Assembly: GCA_002328415.1 (NCBI GenBank)
Contig: DCXL01000004.1
Span: forward strand, 1,029,451-1,093,450
Source: Micavibrio sp. UBA2137
GTDB lineage: Bacteria; Pseudomonadota; Alphaproteobacteria; Micavibrionales; Micavibrionaceae
Reading direction: 5' to 3'
Length of the DNA: 64,000 bases
Shown here: positions 1-8,214 of the stretch, in pieces
Layout of the letters: each line of letters starts with the position of its first letter
How positions within the stretch are numbered: the first letter of the stretch is position 1
Made by a program: the position numbers and the translations under genes
The notes under the pieces: generated by a model
What the model was told of the DNA's origin: nothing
The model's database searches: none
Seen by the model: the letters and a program-made list of their open reading frames with translations, nothing else

Positions 1-62
1 ATAGTGTTATTCAAGCTGAAAAGAAGAAAAAGGGTTAATATAACCCCTTGATAAAATTAATT
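1..62 (+). other. possible 3' end of an upstream coding region, cut by the window edge
   Basis: In frame 3 the first bases read as a short lysine-rich tail (S-V-I-Q-A-E-K-K-K-K-G) that stops at TAA 36-38, and a terminator-like hairpin follows. This fits the end of a gene that begins outside the window. In many alphaproteobacteria aroQ lies just before accB, but nothing in these few codons identifies the product. Confidence 0.2.
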
Positions 63-99
63 AAAAATGCCGGGCCTGACTTTTTTAGCTCGGCATTTT
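63..99 (+). terminator. Rho-independent terminator before accB
   Basis: An inverted repeat pairs aaaatgccg with cggcatttt around a T-rich loop, with one mismatch inside the stem. The right arm ends in a T tract. It would end transcription of whatever lies left of the window and isolate the accBC unit. Confidence 0.5.
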
Positions 100-124
100 G
101 ACATTTGTGCATAATCGCTATAAA
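98..124 (+). promoter_or_regulatory. candidate sigma70-type promoter of accB-accC
   Basis: A consensus -35 box TTGACA lies at 98-103 and a TATAAA box at 119-124, 15 bases apart, which is slightly short. A start near 131 would give a leader of about 60 bases before accB. The call rests on motif match only. Confidence 0.4.
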
Positions 125-194
125 AGTATGACGTTTTGGCAAAAATGCCATTATAAAGAAGTTCTAAATTTTAATAAGTGGTGAAAGAAAACAC

Positions 195-659
195 ATGAAA
201 ATTGATACGGACGCAATTAAGAAGCTTGCAGATCTCCTGAATGACACAGGCCTTACAGAAATTGAAGTTGGCGAGGGCGATAGCATCATTCGCGTCAGCA
301 AAGGGGGCACTGTCGTTGCCGCTGCAGGACCTGCACCCGCACAACCTAACAATATGGGGGCTGACCCTGCAACACCACGTGTTGCCAACACAGACCAACC
401 CAGTGAATCAGTCGCTGCAAGCCATCCTGGCGCAGTAACTTCACCAATGGTGGGGACAATTTACATGGCCGCCGAGCCAGGTGCTGCTGATTTTGTGAAA
501 AAAGGTGATAGCGTTTTAGAAGGCGATACACTGCTTATTATTGAAGCAATGAAGGTCATGAACCCGATTAAAGCACCTAAATCTGGAACAATCTCTCAAA
601 TTCTAGTGCAAAATGAACAGCCTATTGAGTTTGGTGATGTTCTAATGGTTATCGAATAA
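195..659 (+). CDS. accB: acetyl-CoA carboxylase biotin carboxyl carrier protein (BCCP)
   Basis: This is the carrier subunit of acetyl-CoA carboxylase. Its biotin swings between the carboxylase AccC and the carboxyltransferase AccAD in the first step of fatty acid synthesis. The 154-residue protein has the usual order: an N-terminal helical segment (1-45), a flexible Ala/Pro/Thr-rich linker (about 40-78), and a C-terminal biotinyl domain (79-154). The biotinylation motif E-A-M-K-V-M-N places the biotin on Lys120. The length is normal for the family. accC follows after 31 bases in the same direction, the standard accBC operon. A TTGACA-type promoter and a terminator lie just upstream, so the operon probably starts here. 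Confidence 0.97.
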   Translation: MKIDTDAIKKLADLLNDTGLTEIEVGEGDSIIRVSKGGTVVAAAGPAPAQPNNMGADPATPRVANTDQPSESVAASHPGAVTSPMVGTIYMAAEPGAADFVKKGDSVLEGDTLLIIEAMKVMNPIKAPKSGTISQILVQNEQPIEFGDVLMVIE

Positions 660-690
660 GAAATCCGCTCTTTGAGATAGAGAAAAAAAT

Positions 691-2055
691 ATGTTCAAAA
701 AAGTTCTGATTGCCAACCGTGGTGAAATTGCCTTGCGTATCCATCGCGCCTGTAAGGAAATGGGTATTCAAACTGTTGTTGTTCACTCTACTGCAGACGC
801 CAATTCCATGGCTGTGCGTATGGCCGATGAATCTGTGTGCATTGGGGGACCACGTTCACGTGATAGTTATCTCAACACACACGCCATTTTAACAGCAGCG
901 TCCATTACGAATGCTGATGCCATCCATCCTGGATATGGTTTCTTGTCTGAAAATGCAGAATTTGTGCGTATGGTGGAGGAACATGGCTTTACCTTTATTG
1001 GCCCTTCTGCTGATCATATTGACCGTATGGGTGACAAGGTCATGGCGAAGAAGACAGCCGTCGAGCTTGGCCTTCCTGTTGTGCCAGGTTCCGATGGCGC
1101 GCTTGAGACTTACGAAGAAGCATTAAAGACAGCAAACGAAATGGGCTATCCTGTCCTTATCAAAGCAGCCTCTGGCGGTGGTGGTAAGGGTATGCAGGTT
1201 GTCCGCGAAGAAAAGGCTCTGAAGGAGGCTTATACAACTGCACGCTCAGAGGCCAAAGCAAACTTTGGTGATGATACAGTTTATATGGAGAAATTCCTCC
1301 TCAAACCGCGCCATATTGAAATACAAATCTTTGGCGATAAGCACGGCAACGCTATCCATTTGGGTGAGCGTGACTGTTCAATTCAGCGTCGTCATCAGAA
1401 AGTTGTTGAGGAGGCTCCTTCTCCAACTTTGACAGAAGAAGAACGCACCTTCATTGGTGGACTATCAGCGGACGCAATTAAGAAGCTTGGCTACGTTGGT
1501 GCGGGAACAATCGAATATCTATTTGAAGATGGTAAATTCTATTTCATGGAAATGAACACACGTATTCAGGTGGAACATCCTGTCACAGAGATGATTACAG
1601 GGATTGACCTGATTGTTGAACAAATTCGTGTGGCTGCAGGTGAAAAACTAACACTCAATAAAGAGAATATTCGCTTGCGTGGGCATGCGATTGAAGTACG
1701 TATTAATGCCGAGGATCCAGAAACTTTTGCGCCATCCCCTGGGGAAATAAAACAATTCCACGCCGCAGGTGGTTTGGGCGTGCGCTTTGATAGCGCGGTT
1801 TATAATGGTTATAAAATTCCACCTTACTATGATTCCATGGTTGGAAAACTGATTGTGCATGGACGCGACAGAGACGAAGCAATCGCTCGCCTGCGCCGCG
1901 CTATTCAAGAAACAATCGTTGATGGTGTAAAAACAACTTTGCCATTACACCTTTGGATTATTGATAGCCCTGACTTCAAAACAGGTGACTATAACATTCA
2001 CTGGCTAGAGAAAAAGCTGGCTGAAAAGGCTGAAGAAAAGAAAAAAGCCTCTTAA
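691..2055 (+). CDS. accC: acetyl-CoA carboxylase biotin carboxylase subunit
   Basis: AccC carboxylates the biotin of AccB using ATP and bicarbonate. The 454 residues match the family length and show its hallmarks: the N-terminal K-V-L-I-A-N-R-G-E-I-A start, the ATP-grasp glycine loop G-G-G-G-K-G-M (about residues 163-170), the E-R-D-C-S-I-Q-R-R-H-Q-K block, and the M-E-M-N-T-R-I-Q-V-E-H-P catalytic segment. The C-terminus ends in a lysine-rich tail. It is co-directional with accB, and aat follows 59 bases later, an order common in alphaproteobacteria. No anomalies were seen. Confidence 0.98.
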   Translation: MFKKVLIANRGEIALRIHRACKEMGIQTVVVHSTADANSMAVRMADESVCIGGPRSRDSYLNTHAILTAASITNADAIHPGYGFLSENAEFVRMVEEHGFTFIGPSADHIDRMGDKVMAKKTAVELGLPVVPGSDGALETYEEALKTANEMGYPVLIKAASGGGGKGMQVVREEKALKEAYTTARSEAKANFGDDTVYMEKFLLKPRHIEIQIFGDKHGNAIHLGERDCSIQRRHQKVVEEAPSPTLTEEERTFIGGLSADAIKKLGYVGAGTIEYLFEDGKFYFMEMNTRIQVEHPVTEMITGIDLIVEQIRVAAGEKLTLNKENIRLRGHAIEVRINAEDPETFAPSPGEIKQFHAAGGLGVRFDSAVYNGYKIPPYYDSMVGKLIVHGRDRDEAIARLRRAIQETIVDGVKTTLPLHLWIIDSPDFKTGDYNIHWLEKKLAEKAEEKKKAS

Positions 2056-2114
2056 GTCGCACTTACCCAAACCCTACTCCTTTCATTGTTTTATGATGCG
2101 GCTATAATAGTCTC

Positions 2115-2765
2115 ATGACACGTGATATTGTGACTGAAATCCTCGTTTGTTACCGTAAAGGCCTTTTTCCTATGTCAGATGGCCGAGAGGACGATAATGT
2201 CTATCTGGTCGAGCCAAAGCACCGCGCGCTTCTACCCATAGCTGATTTTCATGTTTCAAGGCGTCTGAAAGAAACACTGCGCGCGCGTCATTACGAGATT
2301 ACTATTAATCAGGATTTTGCAAGTGTGATTGCCAATTGCGCAAAGTCCAAAAAAACGCGCGAAAGCACATGGATTAATCATCCTATTGAAAACCTGTTTA
2401 ATATGCTCCATGCGCAAGGTCACGCCCACTCGGTCGAGTATCGTGAAAAGGGTATTTTAAAGGGTGGCGTTTATGGCCTTGCTGTCGGTCAAATATTCTG
2501 CGCAGAAAGCATGTATTCGGATGTTTCGAACGCTAGTAAAATTGCCCTTATTCACATGGCGGCGCGATTGTGGAAGGCAGGATTTCAACTTTGGGATGTT
2601 CAGTTTATGAACCCGCATCTTGAACAATTTGGCGCTTTTGAAATTCCGCAAGAAAAATATCTTTTACAACTTGGACAGTTTAAAGATCAGCCTGCTGATT
2701 TCACAGTTTCACATTTAAATGTAGATGAAGAAGACCTACTTAAATTGTATTTAGATAATCGCTAA
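2115..2765 (+). CDS. aat: leucyl/phenylalanyl-tRNA--protein transferase
   Basis: Aat adds Leu or Phe from aminoacyl-tRNA to proteins with an N-terminal Arg or Lys, making them N-end-rule substrates for ClpS/ClpAP; both partners are encoded at 37.8-40.5 kb of this window. The 216-residue protein has the family core G-G-V-Y-G-L-A-V-G followed by F-C-A-E-S-M-Y-S and N-A-S-K-I-A, then W-D-V-Q-F and H-L-E-Q-F-G-A near the end. Proteins with this short N-terminus are typical of alphaproteobacteria. The gene follows accC by 59 bases and its end is six bases from the convergent SCO1 gene. Confidence 0.96.
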   Translation: MTRDIVTEILVCYRKGLFPMSDGREDDNVYLVEPKHRALLPIADFHVSRRLKETLRARHYEITINQDFASVIANCAKSKKTRESTWINHPIENLFNMLHAQGHAHSVEYREKGILKGGVYGLAVGQIFCAESMYSDVSNASKIALIHMAARLWKAGFQLWDVQFMNPHLEQFGAFEIPQEKYLLQLGQFKDQPADFTVSHLNVDEEDLLKLYLDNR

Positions 2766-2771
2766 TCTTTA

Positions 2772-3371
2772 TTATTGTCCAACGGCTTGACGAATACCTT
2801 GTGCAATATCATCTGCGCTATCTTCTTTTTTATAAAGCGCGATAAGATCGCCACTCGGCGCAATCAGATAGATATAAGATGAATGATTGATTGTATAATC
2901 AGACAGGCTTGGGTCATCAACTTTCGCGGCATAAATCTTAAAACCATCAATAGCCACATCAACCGTGTCTTCTGTGCCTGTAAACCCAACAAAGCGTGGA
3001 TGGAAACTTTTCAAATACTCTTTCATGACCTCAGGAGTGTCTCGTGCTGGATCAACGGTAATAAAGATAGGTTGTATTTTTTCCAAAACGCTTGGTTCAA
3101 GTTCATTCAGTGCAACTGTCATTTTTTGCAGTTCTGTCGGACAGATTTCAGGGCAAAATGTGAAGCCGAAATAAACAAGTTGATATGTATCTGCATACGT
3201 TTTCTCACTCACAGGCTCACCATCCTGATTGATCAGGCTATATTGCGGTACGAAATCAGGAGCAACAGCGTTTTTATCGAATTTATCTGTGCCAGCTGGA
3301 ATAAGATAAAATCCCAACCCCACAACGATAAGACAGAGGATAATAGCGCTTAATTTTTTTGGATCATTCAT
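2772..3371 (-). CDS. SCO1/SenC family copper chaperone
   Basis: This membrane-anchored thioredoxin-fold protein delivers copper to the CuA site of cytochrome c oxidase. The 199-residue protein has an N-terminal membrane anchor (about 9-26), then the SCO motif F-C-P-E-I-C-P-T with the CxxxC copper-binding pair. The conserved distal histidine lies in N-H-S-S-Y-I-Y-L near residue 163. The D-P-A-R-D-T-P-E segment is also typical. Copper binding by the two Cys and the His is family knowledge; all three are present, so the protein should be functional. No oxidase genes lie nearby. It is convergent with aat. Confidence 0.93.
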   Translation of the reverse strand: MNDPKKLSAIILCLIVVGLGFYLIPAGTDKFDKNAVAPDFVPQYSLINQDGEPVSEKTYADTYQLVYFGFTFCPEICPTELQKMTVALNELEPSVLEKIQPIFITVDPARDTPEVMKEYLKSFHPRFVGFTGTEDTVDVAIDGFKIYAAKVDDPSLSDYTINHSSYIYLIAPSGDLIALYKKEDSADDIAQGIRQAVGQ

Positions 3372-3384
3372 ATCTATTTATATA

Positions 3385-3413
3385 GAAAAAACGCCTTGCA
3401 ATGACAAGGCGCT
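3385..3413 (-). terminator. Rho-independent terminator after phoH
   Basis: Read on the minus strand, GCGCCTTG pairs with CAAGGCGT around a short loop and is followed by a run of six T. It lies just past the phoH stop and before the SCO1 gene, so it separates the two. Confidence 0.85.
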
Positions 3414-3443
3414 TCTCCAAATTAGATTTAATATTCGTTTCTT

Positions 3444-4211
3444 TTATTCCAGAACATCCAACATACTGGCGACCAATGGATGACGTACAATATCCACCTG
3501 CTTCAAACGCTCAATGGCAATCCCCTCAACTGGCTCCAGCCTGTCACAAATATCTGCCAATCCAGACATGCCATCCAACAAGTCAGATTGGCGCGGGTCG
3601 CCCGTAATCACCATAGTCGAATGCCATCCTAAACGCGAAAGCAACATCTTAAGCTGTGTGTAGGTACAGTTTTGCGCCTCATCAATAACCACAAAGGCAT
3701 TATTGAGAGTTCTTCCCCGCATAAAGCCAATAGGCGCAATTTCAATTGTACCGTCCTCAATATATTGACGGACTGTCTTACCACCCATGCGATCACCGAG
3801 CGCATCGTAAAGCGGGCGCAAATAAGGTGCCATTTTTTCATGCATGTCACCTGGAAGGTAACCTAATGATTCTCCTGCTTCCATGGCAGGACGCGAGAGA
3901 ATAATGCGGTCAACCTCACCCTTTTCAAAGGCCTCAACCGCCGCACAAATGGCTAGATATGTTTTACCTGTTCCTGCAGGACCAATTGCAAAAGTTAAAG
4001 ATTTTTCCTTAATGGACTGCATCAATTTGGCCTGTCCCTCGGAACGTGGCTTTACGTTTTTAACAAATTTTTTGTCGCGTGTGCTGTCGATATGGTCATC
4101 GAGAGGATGCCAATCATGCACGTTCCCGCCACGTCCATAGCCCTGAATTGATTTTAGATGCCCTTTAGCCTGACCTTGTTCTTGTTTGGTATTGCGTTTT
4201 TTCTTCGGCAT
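3444..4211 (-). CDS. PhoH family ATPase
   Basis: PhoH-like proteins are P-loop ATPases with an RNA-helicase-type fold, thought to act in RNA metabolism; the exact role is uncertain. The 255-residue protein has a basic lysine-rich start (1-20), Walker A G-P-A-G-T-G-K-T and Walker B V-V-I-D-E-A-Q-N, followed by T-G-D-P-R-Q-S-D, all typical of the family. An excellent AAGGAGG ribosome-binding site decides the ATG at 4211. In many relatives phoH is followed by ybeY, but here a terminator follows directly. The gene therefore stands alone and may be a second, non-operon type of PhoH. Confidence 0.93.
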   Translation of the reverse strand: MPKKKRNTKQEQGQAKGHLKSIQGYGRGGNVHDWHPLDDHIDSTRDKKFVKNVKPRSEGQAKLMQSIKEKSLTFAIGPAGTGKTYLAICAAVEAFEKGEVDRIILSRPAMEAGESLGYLPGDMHEKMAPYLRPLYDALGDRMGGKTVRQYIEDGTIEIAPIGFMRGRTLNNAFVVIDEAQNCTYTQLKMLLSRLGWHSTMVITGDPRQSDLLDGMSGLADICDRLEPVEGIAIERLKQVDIVRHPLVASMLDVLE

Positions 4212-4253
4212 AAAACCTCCTTATGGTTTTGACGTGGTGGTGAAAAATGGAAA

Positions 4254-4281
4254 CAAAAAAAACGCAGCCATATGGCTGCGT
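4254..4281 (-). terminator. Rho-independent terminator on the minus strand, upstream of phoH
   Basis: A perfect 20-base palindrome (acgcagccat / atggctgcgt, 4262-4281) is followed on the minus strand by eight T. No coding gene ends here on that strand, so it may terminate a small RNA transcribed from about 4.3-4.45 kb, or insulate phoH from leftward transcription. Confidence 0.7.
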
Positions 4282-4440
4282 ATAAGGGAGAGAGAGGGTA
4301 AAAAAACTGGGCGACCGCTTGGTGCTCGAAAGGGCGGCAAAATTCTGAAAATGATCGGCGGTGGGCCGTATAAAATCATATATAAATACTTTGAGATGCG
4401 AGAGAAGAAGCCCCTCGTTTGAAATCTATTAACAGCTTAT
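4282..4440 (-). ncRNA. candidate small RNA ending at the 4254-4281 terminator
   Basis: The stretch is free of convincing genes on both strands, yet 4300-4375 is clearly richer in GC than its AT-rich surroundings. It runs into a strong minus-strand terminator. That pattern fits a short non-coding transcript of about 100-150 bases. No known RNA family was recognised and no good promoter was identified. A chance open frame of 78 codons crosses it on the plus strand and is judged spurious. Confidence 0.2.
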
Positions 4441-4743
4441 CACGATTTTTTCCACATGCAAAACTTTTTTAAAATTGAAGAAAATCTCACTTCAAAATCA
4501 GTCATATTCGATCTTTTAAAAAATAAAGCTTGCACATTTTCGATAAAATATGTTTTCCTTAACTATATTGAAACGTAAAACGAGCTGGCAATGACACAAA
4601 TTGTAAACATCGTAGACCGCTTTATGACCTCTCTGGCACTGATGTGGCAGGGAAATAATAACGCGTGTTCGTATGTCTATATTGTGAATACACAAAAACA
4701 TGTGCGCCAGACACGCTTTTACGGCTGATATATAAAACGATCG
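4441..4743. other. AT-rich non-coding gap with no recognisable feature
   Basis: This part of the gap between phoH and the first acetyltransferase has scattered stops in all frames except one 101-codon minus-strand frame of unlikely composition. A short 6-base hairpin (ttgaag/cttcaa, near 4474-4494) is the only structure noticed. Confidence 0.4.
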
Positions 4744-4819
4744 GCCTTTAGAGAAAAAACAGGGCCGTTCAACAAATCTCCAAAATTTATTCGCCGGTCC
4801 CCTGTCTTTCTCCAAAGGC
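4744..4819 (+). repeat. long imperfect inverted repeat (hairpin), possible structured RNA
   Basis: The arm 4744-4764 (gcctttagagaaa..acaggg) pairs with 4800-4819 (ccctgtctttctccaaaggc) with two mismatches and one bulged A. Three further pairs (ccg/cgg) extend it inward, leaving a loop of about 30 bases. It lies about 50 bases before the acetyltransferase at 4869. It could be a 5'-leader structure, a free structured RNA or a decayed repeat element. There is no immediate T tract, so a simple terminator is less likely. Confidence 0.5.
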
Positions 4820-4868
4820 ACGTGAGTTACTTTTTATTAAAACTGCGTGTTTAAGAAAGGAAAGACCA

Positions 4869-5318
4869 ATGCAGGACCAGAAAAAAGAAGAGCCAGATGA
4901 GATCAATGACGCGGGAACACTTGTTGCTATATTAAAGACATTGCGTTTGCGCATTGAAATTCAAAATGAGAGCGAGGATAAAATTCAATTCTTTGCCTAT
5001 CTCAAGGACACTGGCGAATATGCCGCAAAGGCCGAGCTTGAGCTTGATACACGATTCTATGGCAAAACAGGGCGGGTCGCATATGATGTTGCCTTAACAC
5101 GCGCGGGTAACGGCTTTGCAACCGAACTATTACGTGCGGTTATTGCTTATGCTTACTCAGATTTGGGACTTGTCTCACTTTCTGGTGTGGCCGCCGAAAA
5201 TAATCTTGCAGACCAGTATATTTTGCAAAGAACAGGTTTCGTGTTTAACGATAAGCTTGAAGATGACCAGCTTCTCTTCGAAGCTTGGAATCCACGCTTC
5301 CAAACATTGAGGGAGTGA
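4869..5318 (+). CDS. GNAT family N-acetyltransferase
   Basis: This is an acetyl-CoA-dependent acetyltransferase of unknown substrate. The 149-residue protein has an acidic N-terminus (1-15) and a GNAT core in which R-A-G-N-G-F-A-T-E-L-L (about residues 77-87) is the acetyl-CoA pyrophosphate-binding loop. It is followed by A-A-E-N-N-L-A-D-Q-Y-I-L-Q-R-T-G-F, the usual motif B region. An AGGAAAG ribosome-binding site precedes the ATG. The next gene, another GNAT, starts on the stop codon (TGATG overlap), so the two are translationally coupled and may modify related substrates. Confidence 0.8.
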   Translation: MQDQKKEEPDEINDAGTLVAILKTLRLRIEIQNESEDKIQFFAYLKDTGEYAAKAELELDTRFYGKTGRVAYDVALTRAGNGFATELLRAVIAYAYSDLGLVSLSGVAAENNLADQYILQRTGFVFNDKLEDDQLLFEAWNPRFQTLRE

Positions 5319-5908
5319 TGATCTGCGCAGATGCAATCATCACAACACCTCGGCTTCTTCTTCGAAAGCCGACAGTTGAGGATGCACATGCCATGCAGTC
5401 CGCAAAGGAGGCGTGTTGGCCAGAACTTCAGAAATGGATGAGTTGGTCATCGGATGAGCGAAAACCGCTAAGCGCAACGCTTGAATTTATCAATGCTGAT
5501 GATGGTCAATATATTCAGTATTGTGCCTTTCACCGTGTTTCAGGCGCGTTTCTTATTGCAACCGGAATTGGGCTACAAGACCCTAATGCTGGACTTTACT
5601 CAACAGGTTATTGGGCAAATCCAAATTTTTTAAATAAGGGCTTTGCCACTGAGGCCACTAACGCCATCATTCGTTTTGCCTTTGCGCATGACGATGTCAA
5701 GAAGATGCATATTTGTCATTATGAAGGTAATGATGCGAGTAAGCGCGTTATTGAAAAGCTAGGATTTGATTATACTGATACAGAAGAAAAATCACATGCG
5801 CGCCACAGTGATGGCAAATATTTAGACACGCACAATTATTTGATGACATCCCCTCAAAATTTGCCAGAACTTGATGTCAGCTGGACGAAAGGTCCAACTC
5901 AATCATAA
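5318..5908 (+). CDS. GNAT family N-acetyltransferase, RimJ/RimL type
   Basis: Acetyltransferases of this subgroup acetylate protein N-termini (ribosomal proteins) or small amines. The sequence shows the RimJ-like start I-T-T-P-R-L-L-L-R-K-P-T-V-E-D-A, the coenzyme loop N-K-G-F-A-T-E-A, and the motif G-N-D-A-S-K-R-V-I-E-K-L-G-F. I chose the ATG at 5318, giving 196 residues, because it overlaps the stop of the preceding GNAT (TGATG) and has GAGGGA just upstream. An in-frame ATG at 5285 would lie inside that gene. The 3' end overlaps the end of convergent xthA by 32 bases. Confidence 0.85.
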   Translation: MICADAIITTPRLLLRKPTVEDAHAMQSAKEACWPELQKWMSWSSDERKPLSATLEFINADDGQYIQYCAFHRVSGAFLIATGIGLQDPNAGLYSTGYWANPNFLNKGFATEATNAIIRFAFAHDDVKKMHICHYEGNDASKRVIEKLGFDYTDTEEKSHARHSDGKYLDTHNYLMTSPQNLPELDVSWTKGPTQS

Positions 5909-6674
5909 TTGGAATATGGTCCGAGGGTTTGTCCCAATCGCGTGCATCTTCATGGATTGCGTATTTTTTTAAGGCATTCTCAAGGGGTTTTGAAACCCAA
6001 ATATGGTCAAGACGTCTTCCGCGATTTGATTTTCGCCAATCGCGATTACGATAGGACCACCAACTATAGCTTTTCTCATCCATCGGCACGAATTTACGTG
6101 CACTATCGACAAAATCCAAACTTTGACGCATTGCCTCAAGACGCTTTGTCTCTGGCGGTGTATGCGAAACAACATTAAGCAGCTGCTTATGTGACCACAC
6201 ATCATGCTCGTAAGGTGCGATATTAAAATCACCGACTGTCACGACCCTGTCTGAGGATTTGTATTTGTCTGCAAACCACTCTGTCATTTCCTCGACAAAG
6301 TTTAGCTTATGCGCAAATTTATCGTTTATATCTGGGTCAGGCTCATCACCACCAGCGGGAATATAAAGATTATGGAGGTCAAAGCCTTCAAAGTGAGCAG
6401 CAATATGACGGCAATCTTCCTTACCGCATCTATGATGAATTTCTGTTTTTATGAAAGGGTGTTTGGAAATAATAGCCAAACCATTATAGCTTTTCATGCC
6501 TTGGATATGTTGGTGGGCATATCCTGCATCAGAAAAAATCTCATGCGGGAAAAACTCATCAGGTGTTTTGGTTTCCTGCAAACAAACGATATCAGGATTA
6601 AGGATATCCATCATGCGCACAACTGTTTGTGCGCGCAATCTGACCGAATTAATGTTCCATGATACAATTTTCAT
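5877..6674 (-). CDS. xthA: exodeoxyribonuclease III
   Basis: This is an AP endonuclease and 3'-5' exonuclease of base-excision repair. The 265-residue protein matches the family length (268 in E. coli). It shows the start M-K-I-V-S-W-N-I-N-S-V-R, the metal-binding C-L-Q-E-T-K, the Y-N-G-L-A-I segment, the catalytic G-D-F-N-I-A-P and the C-terminal S-D-H-I-P-I histidine motif. All key residues are visible. It starts seven bases past the end of the metal-exporter gene, on the same strand, suggesting read-through from the dnaX-ybaB-exporter unit. Confidence 0.96.
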   Translation of the reverse strand: MKIVSWNINSVRLRAQTVVRMMDILNPDIVCLQETKTPDEFFPHEIFSDAGYAHQHIQGMKSYNGLAIISKHPFIKTEIHHRCGKEDCRHIAAHFEGFDLHNLYIPAGGDEPDPDINDKFAHKLNFVEEMTEWFADKYKSSDRVVTVGDFNIAPYEHDVWSHKQLLNVVSHTPPETKRLEAMRQSLDFVDSARKFVPMDEKSYSWWSYRNRDWRKSNRGRRLDHIWVSKPLENALKKYAIHEDARDWDKPSDHIPIMIELDLSSS

Positions 6675-6680
6675 CTCTTC

Positions 6681-7874
6681 TTACTCCACAAAGAAATACC
6701 AAGCGTAGCCAACGATAAGGGCTGGGACAGAGGTGTAAAGGGAGGCTAGCATAGCCACCTTGGGTGTGAGGGCAATTGCCGGGAAAAGTGCGTCCCCATC
6801 ATTACTGATGGCGTTTCCAATTTGCGCCGAAAGCGGTATGACACCTTGTAAATAAAGCGTTGTCACAATAATTTGGGGTGCACATCCAGGAATAAACCCA
6901 ACCAAAACACCAATGAGTGGCATGAGCGGCGTTATCACGTTGAAAAAGTCATTCACATTGAAACCGTGATAATAGGCGTTCAACTCAAAGAGCAAAAAGG
7001 CAATCACAACCCAAACGGTTATAAAATTTGTGTCAATCATTGTCCGCTGAACAAGGCTGCGTACATTGTGAAAATAAGACATTTCACCAGAGAGGTTATT
7101 CATGGTCATCCCACTATTTTTTGTGATGACCCATAAAAAACAGCTTAAAAGCGCGCCTAAAAATCCAATTAGGACTGTTGGTTGGTAAGGGGCTAGTGTT
7201 GATCCAAACCACAGATTGGTATCAACTTGAAAAGCCTCACCAAAGGCTAAAACCATTCCTGGAATAATAAATAACAGCCAAACAGGGTGAAACGCGCTTA
7301 AAAAATTTGAGTAAATAAGCTTTTTCAAATAGGTTTTTTTGACGCTGATTTTTTTACGCATAAAGTCTTTGCCATGCATGAAGCGCACAACATACCCAGT
7401 TGTAACACCCGCTACGATACATATTCCATATACAAGCAATGCGGTTTTGGGCTCTCGCGCCAATAGCAAAAAGGCCGCATCCCCCATTGTTGTTGTTAGC
7501 GCAGTCACGACAGATGCAAAGCCAAGGTGTCCACCAACATATTGCGTGATGACCATAATCGCGCCTCCACACCCAGGCAACGCGCCCATGAGCGCAGCAA
7601 GAGGGATATGCCAGCGCTTTGATTTTTTCAAGAAAACGGCCGTGTCTAACCTAAAGAGATGTTCAAGACCATAGAAAATGAAGAGGGTCATCGCCACAAA
7701 CGCAGATACGGATAAAAAGGCGTCTGACAATGTTTCACGTACAAGCTGGATACGCTCTACATCGCCAAAAAAAGACAGATAGAAAATAATGCCAAGGAAA
7801 ATAACCTTGCCGATTTCACTTGTAAAAAACGACCTTTTTTTGAGGTCGTTTTGATGTTGAGTTGCACCGTTCAT
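6681..7874 (-). CDS. putative 10-TM heavy-metal exporter (ArsP_2-like permease)
   Basis: This is a multi-pass inner-membrane protein with about ten hydrophobic segments. The blocks A-L-M-G-A-L-P-G-C-G-G-A-I and T-T-M-G-D-A-A-F-L-L-L-A near the middle, and F-I-P-G-C-A-P-Q-I in the C-terminal half, are typical of the family annotated as a putative manganese or heavy-metal exporter. The cysteine-containing P-G-C motifs occur in both halves and suggest an internal duplication. The open frame extends further upstream, but I place the start at the ATG at 7874, ten bases after the ybaB stop, because the extension lies inside ybaB. The substrate is not determinable from sequence. Confidence 0.75.
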   Translation of the reverse strand: MNGATQHQNDLKKRSFFTSEIGKVIFLGIIFYLSFFGDVERIQLVRETLSDAFLSVSAFVAMTLFIFYGLEHLFRLDTAVFLKKSKRWHIPLAALMGALPGCGGAIMVITQYVGGHLGFASVVTALTTTMGDAAFLLLAREPKTALLVYGICIVAGVTTGYVVRFMHGKDFMRKKISVKKTYLKKLIYSNFLSAFHPVWLLFIIPGMVLAFGEAFQVDTNLWFGSTLAPYQPTVLIGFLGALLSCFLWVITKNSGMTMNNLSGEMSYFHNVRSLVQRTMIDTNFITVWVVIAFLLFELNAYYHGFNVNDFFNVITPLMPLIGVLVGFIPGCAPQIIVTTLYLQGVIPLSAQIGNAISNDGDALFPAIALTPKVAMLASLYTSVPALIVGYAWYFFVE

Positions 7875-7884
7875 GAGTGAAATT

Positions 7885-8214
7885 TTAAAATGGCAATCCG
7901 CCCATTGCGCCAGGTGGAAGACCCATATCTGACATTGCCTTTTGTGTTTCCTGTGCCATTTTTTCATCGGCTTTCTGACGCGCATCATTGATGCAGGCCA
8001 CAATCAAATCTTCCATCATTTCGGTATCCTCAGCATTAATAAGAGAAGGATCGATTTTAAGTGATTTCATTTGACCCTTGCAGGTCATAATGGCCTTAAT
8101 CATGCCGCCGCCTGCAGTGCCTTCAACTTCTTTTTCACCCATTTCTTCCTGAAGCTCTTGCATCTTTTTCTGCATCGCTTGCGCCTTTTGCATCAATCCC
8201 TGCATATTCATCAT
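7885..8214 (-). CDS. YbaB/EbfC family nucleoid-associated protein
   Basis: This is a small DNA-binding protein, usually a dimer, encoded next to dnaX in most bacteria. The 109-residue protein has the N-terminal helix rich in Met, Gln and Lys (M-Q-K-K-M-Q-E-L-Q-E), the core G-G-G-M-I-K-A-I-M-T-C-K-G and the C-terminal helix. Its start overlaps the dnaX stop by four bases (ATGA), so the two are translationally coupled. The protein ends in a short Gly/Met-rich tail. Confidence 0.95.
   Translation of the reverse strand: MMNMQGLMQKAQAMQKKMQELQEEMGEKEVEGTAGGGMIKAIMTCKGQMKSLKIDPSLINAEDTEMMEDLIVACINDARQKADEKMAQETQKAMSDMGLPPGAMGGLPF

Noticed and set aside
4231..4389. 53-codon minus-strand frame ending just before the phoH ribosome-binding site
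   Set aside because: It reads through the terminator hairpin and is low-complexity (Pro, Phe, Ser); more likely chance than a leader peptide.
4186..4422. 78-codon plus-strand frame across the gap after phoH
   Set aside because: It starts inside phoH on the other strand, crosses the palindromic terminator, and has no ribosome-binding site. The lysine-rich tail looks protein-like but there is no valid start after the hairpin.
4516..4821. 101-codon minus-strand frame
   Set aside because: It overlaps the long hairpin, has no ribosome-binding site, and its Cys/His/Phe-rich composition is unlike a real gene.
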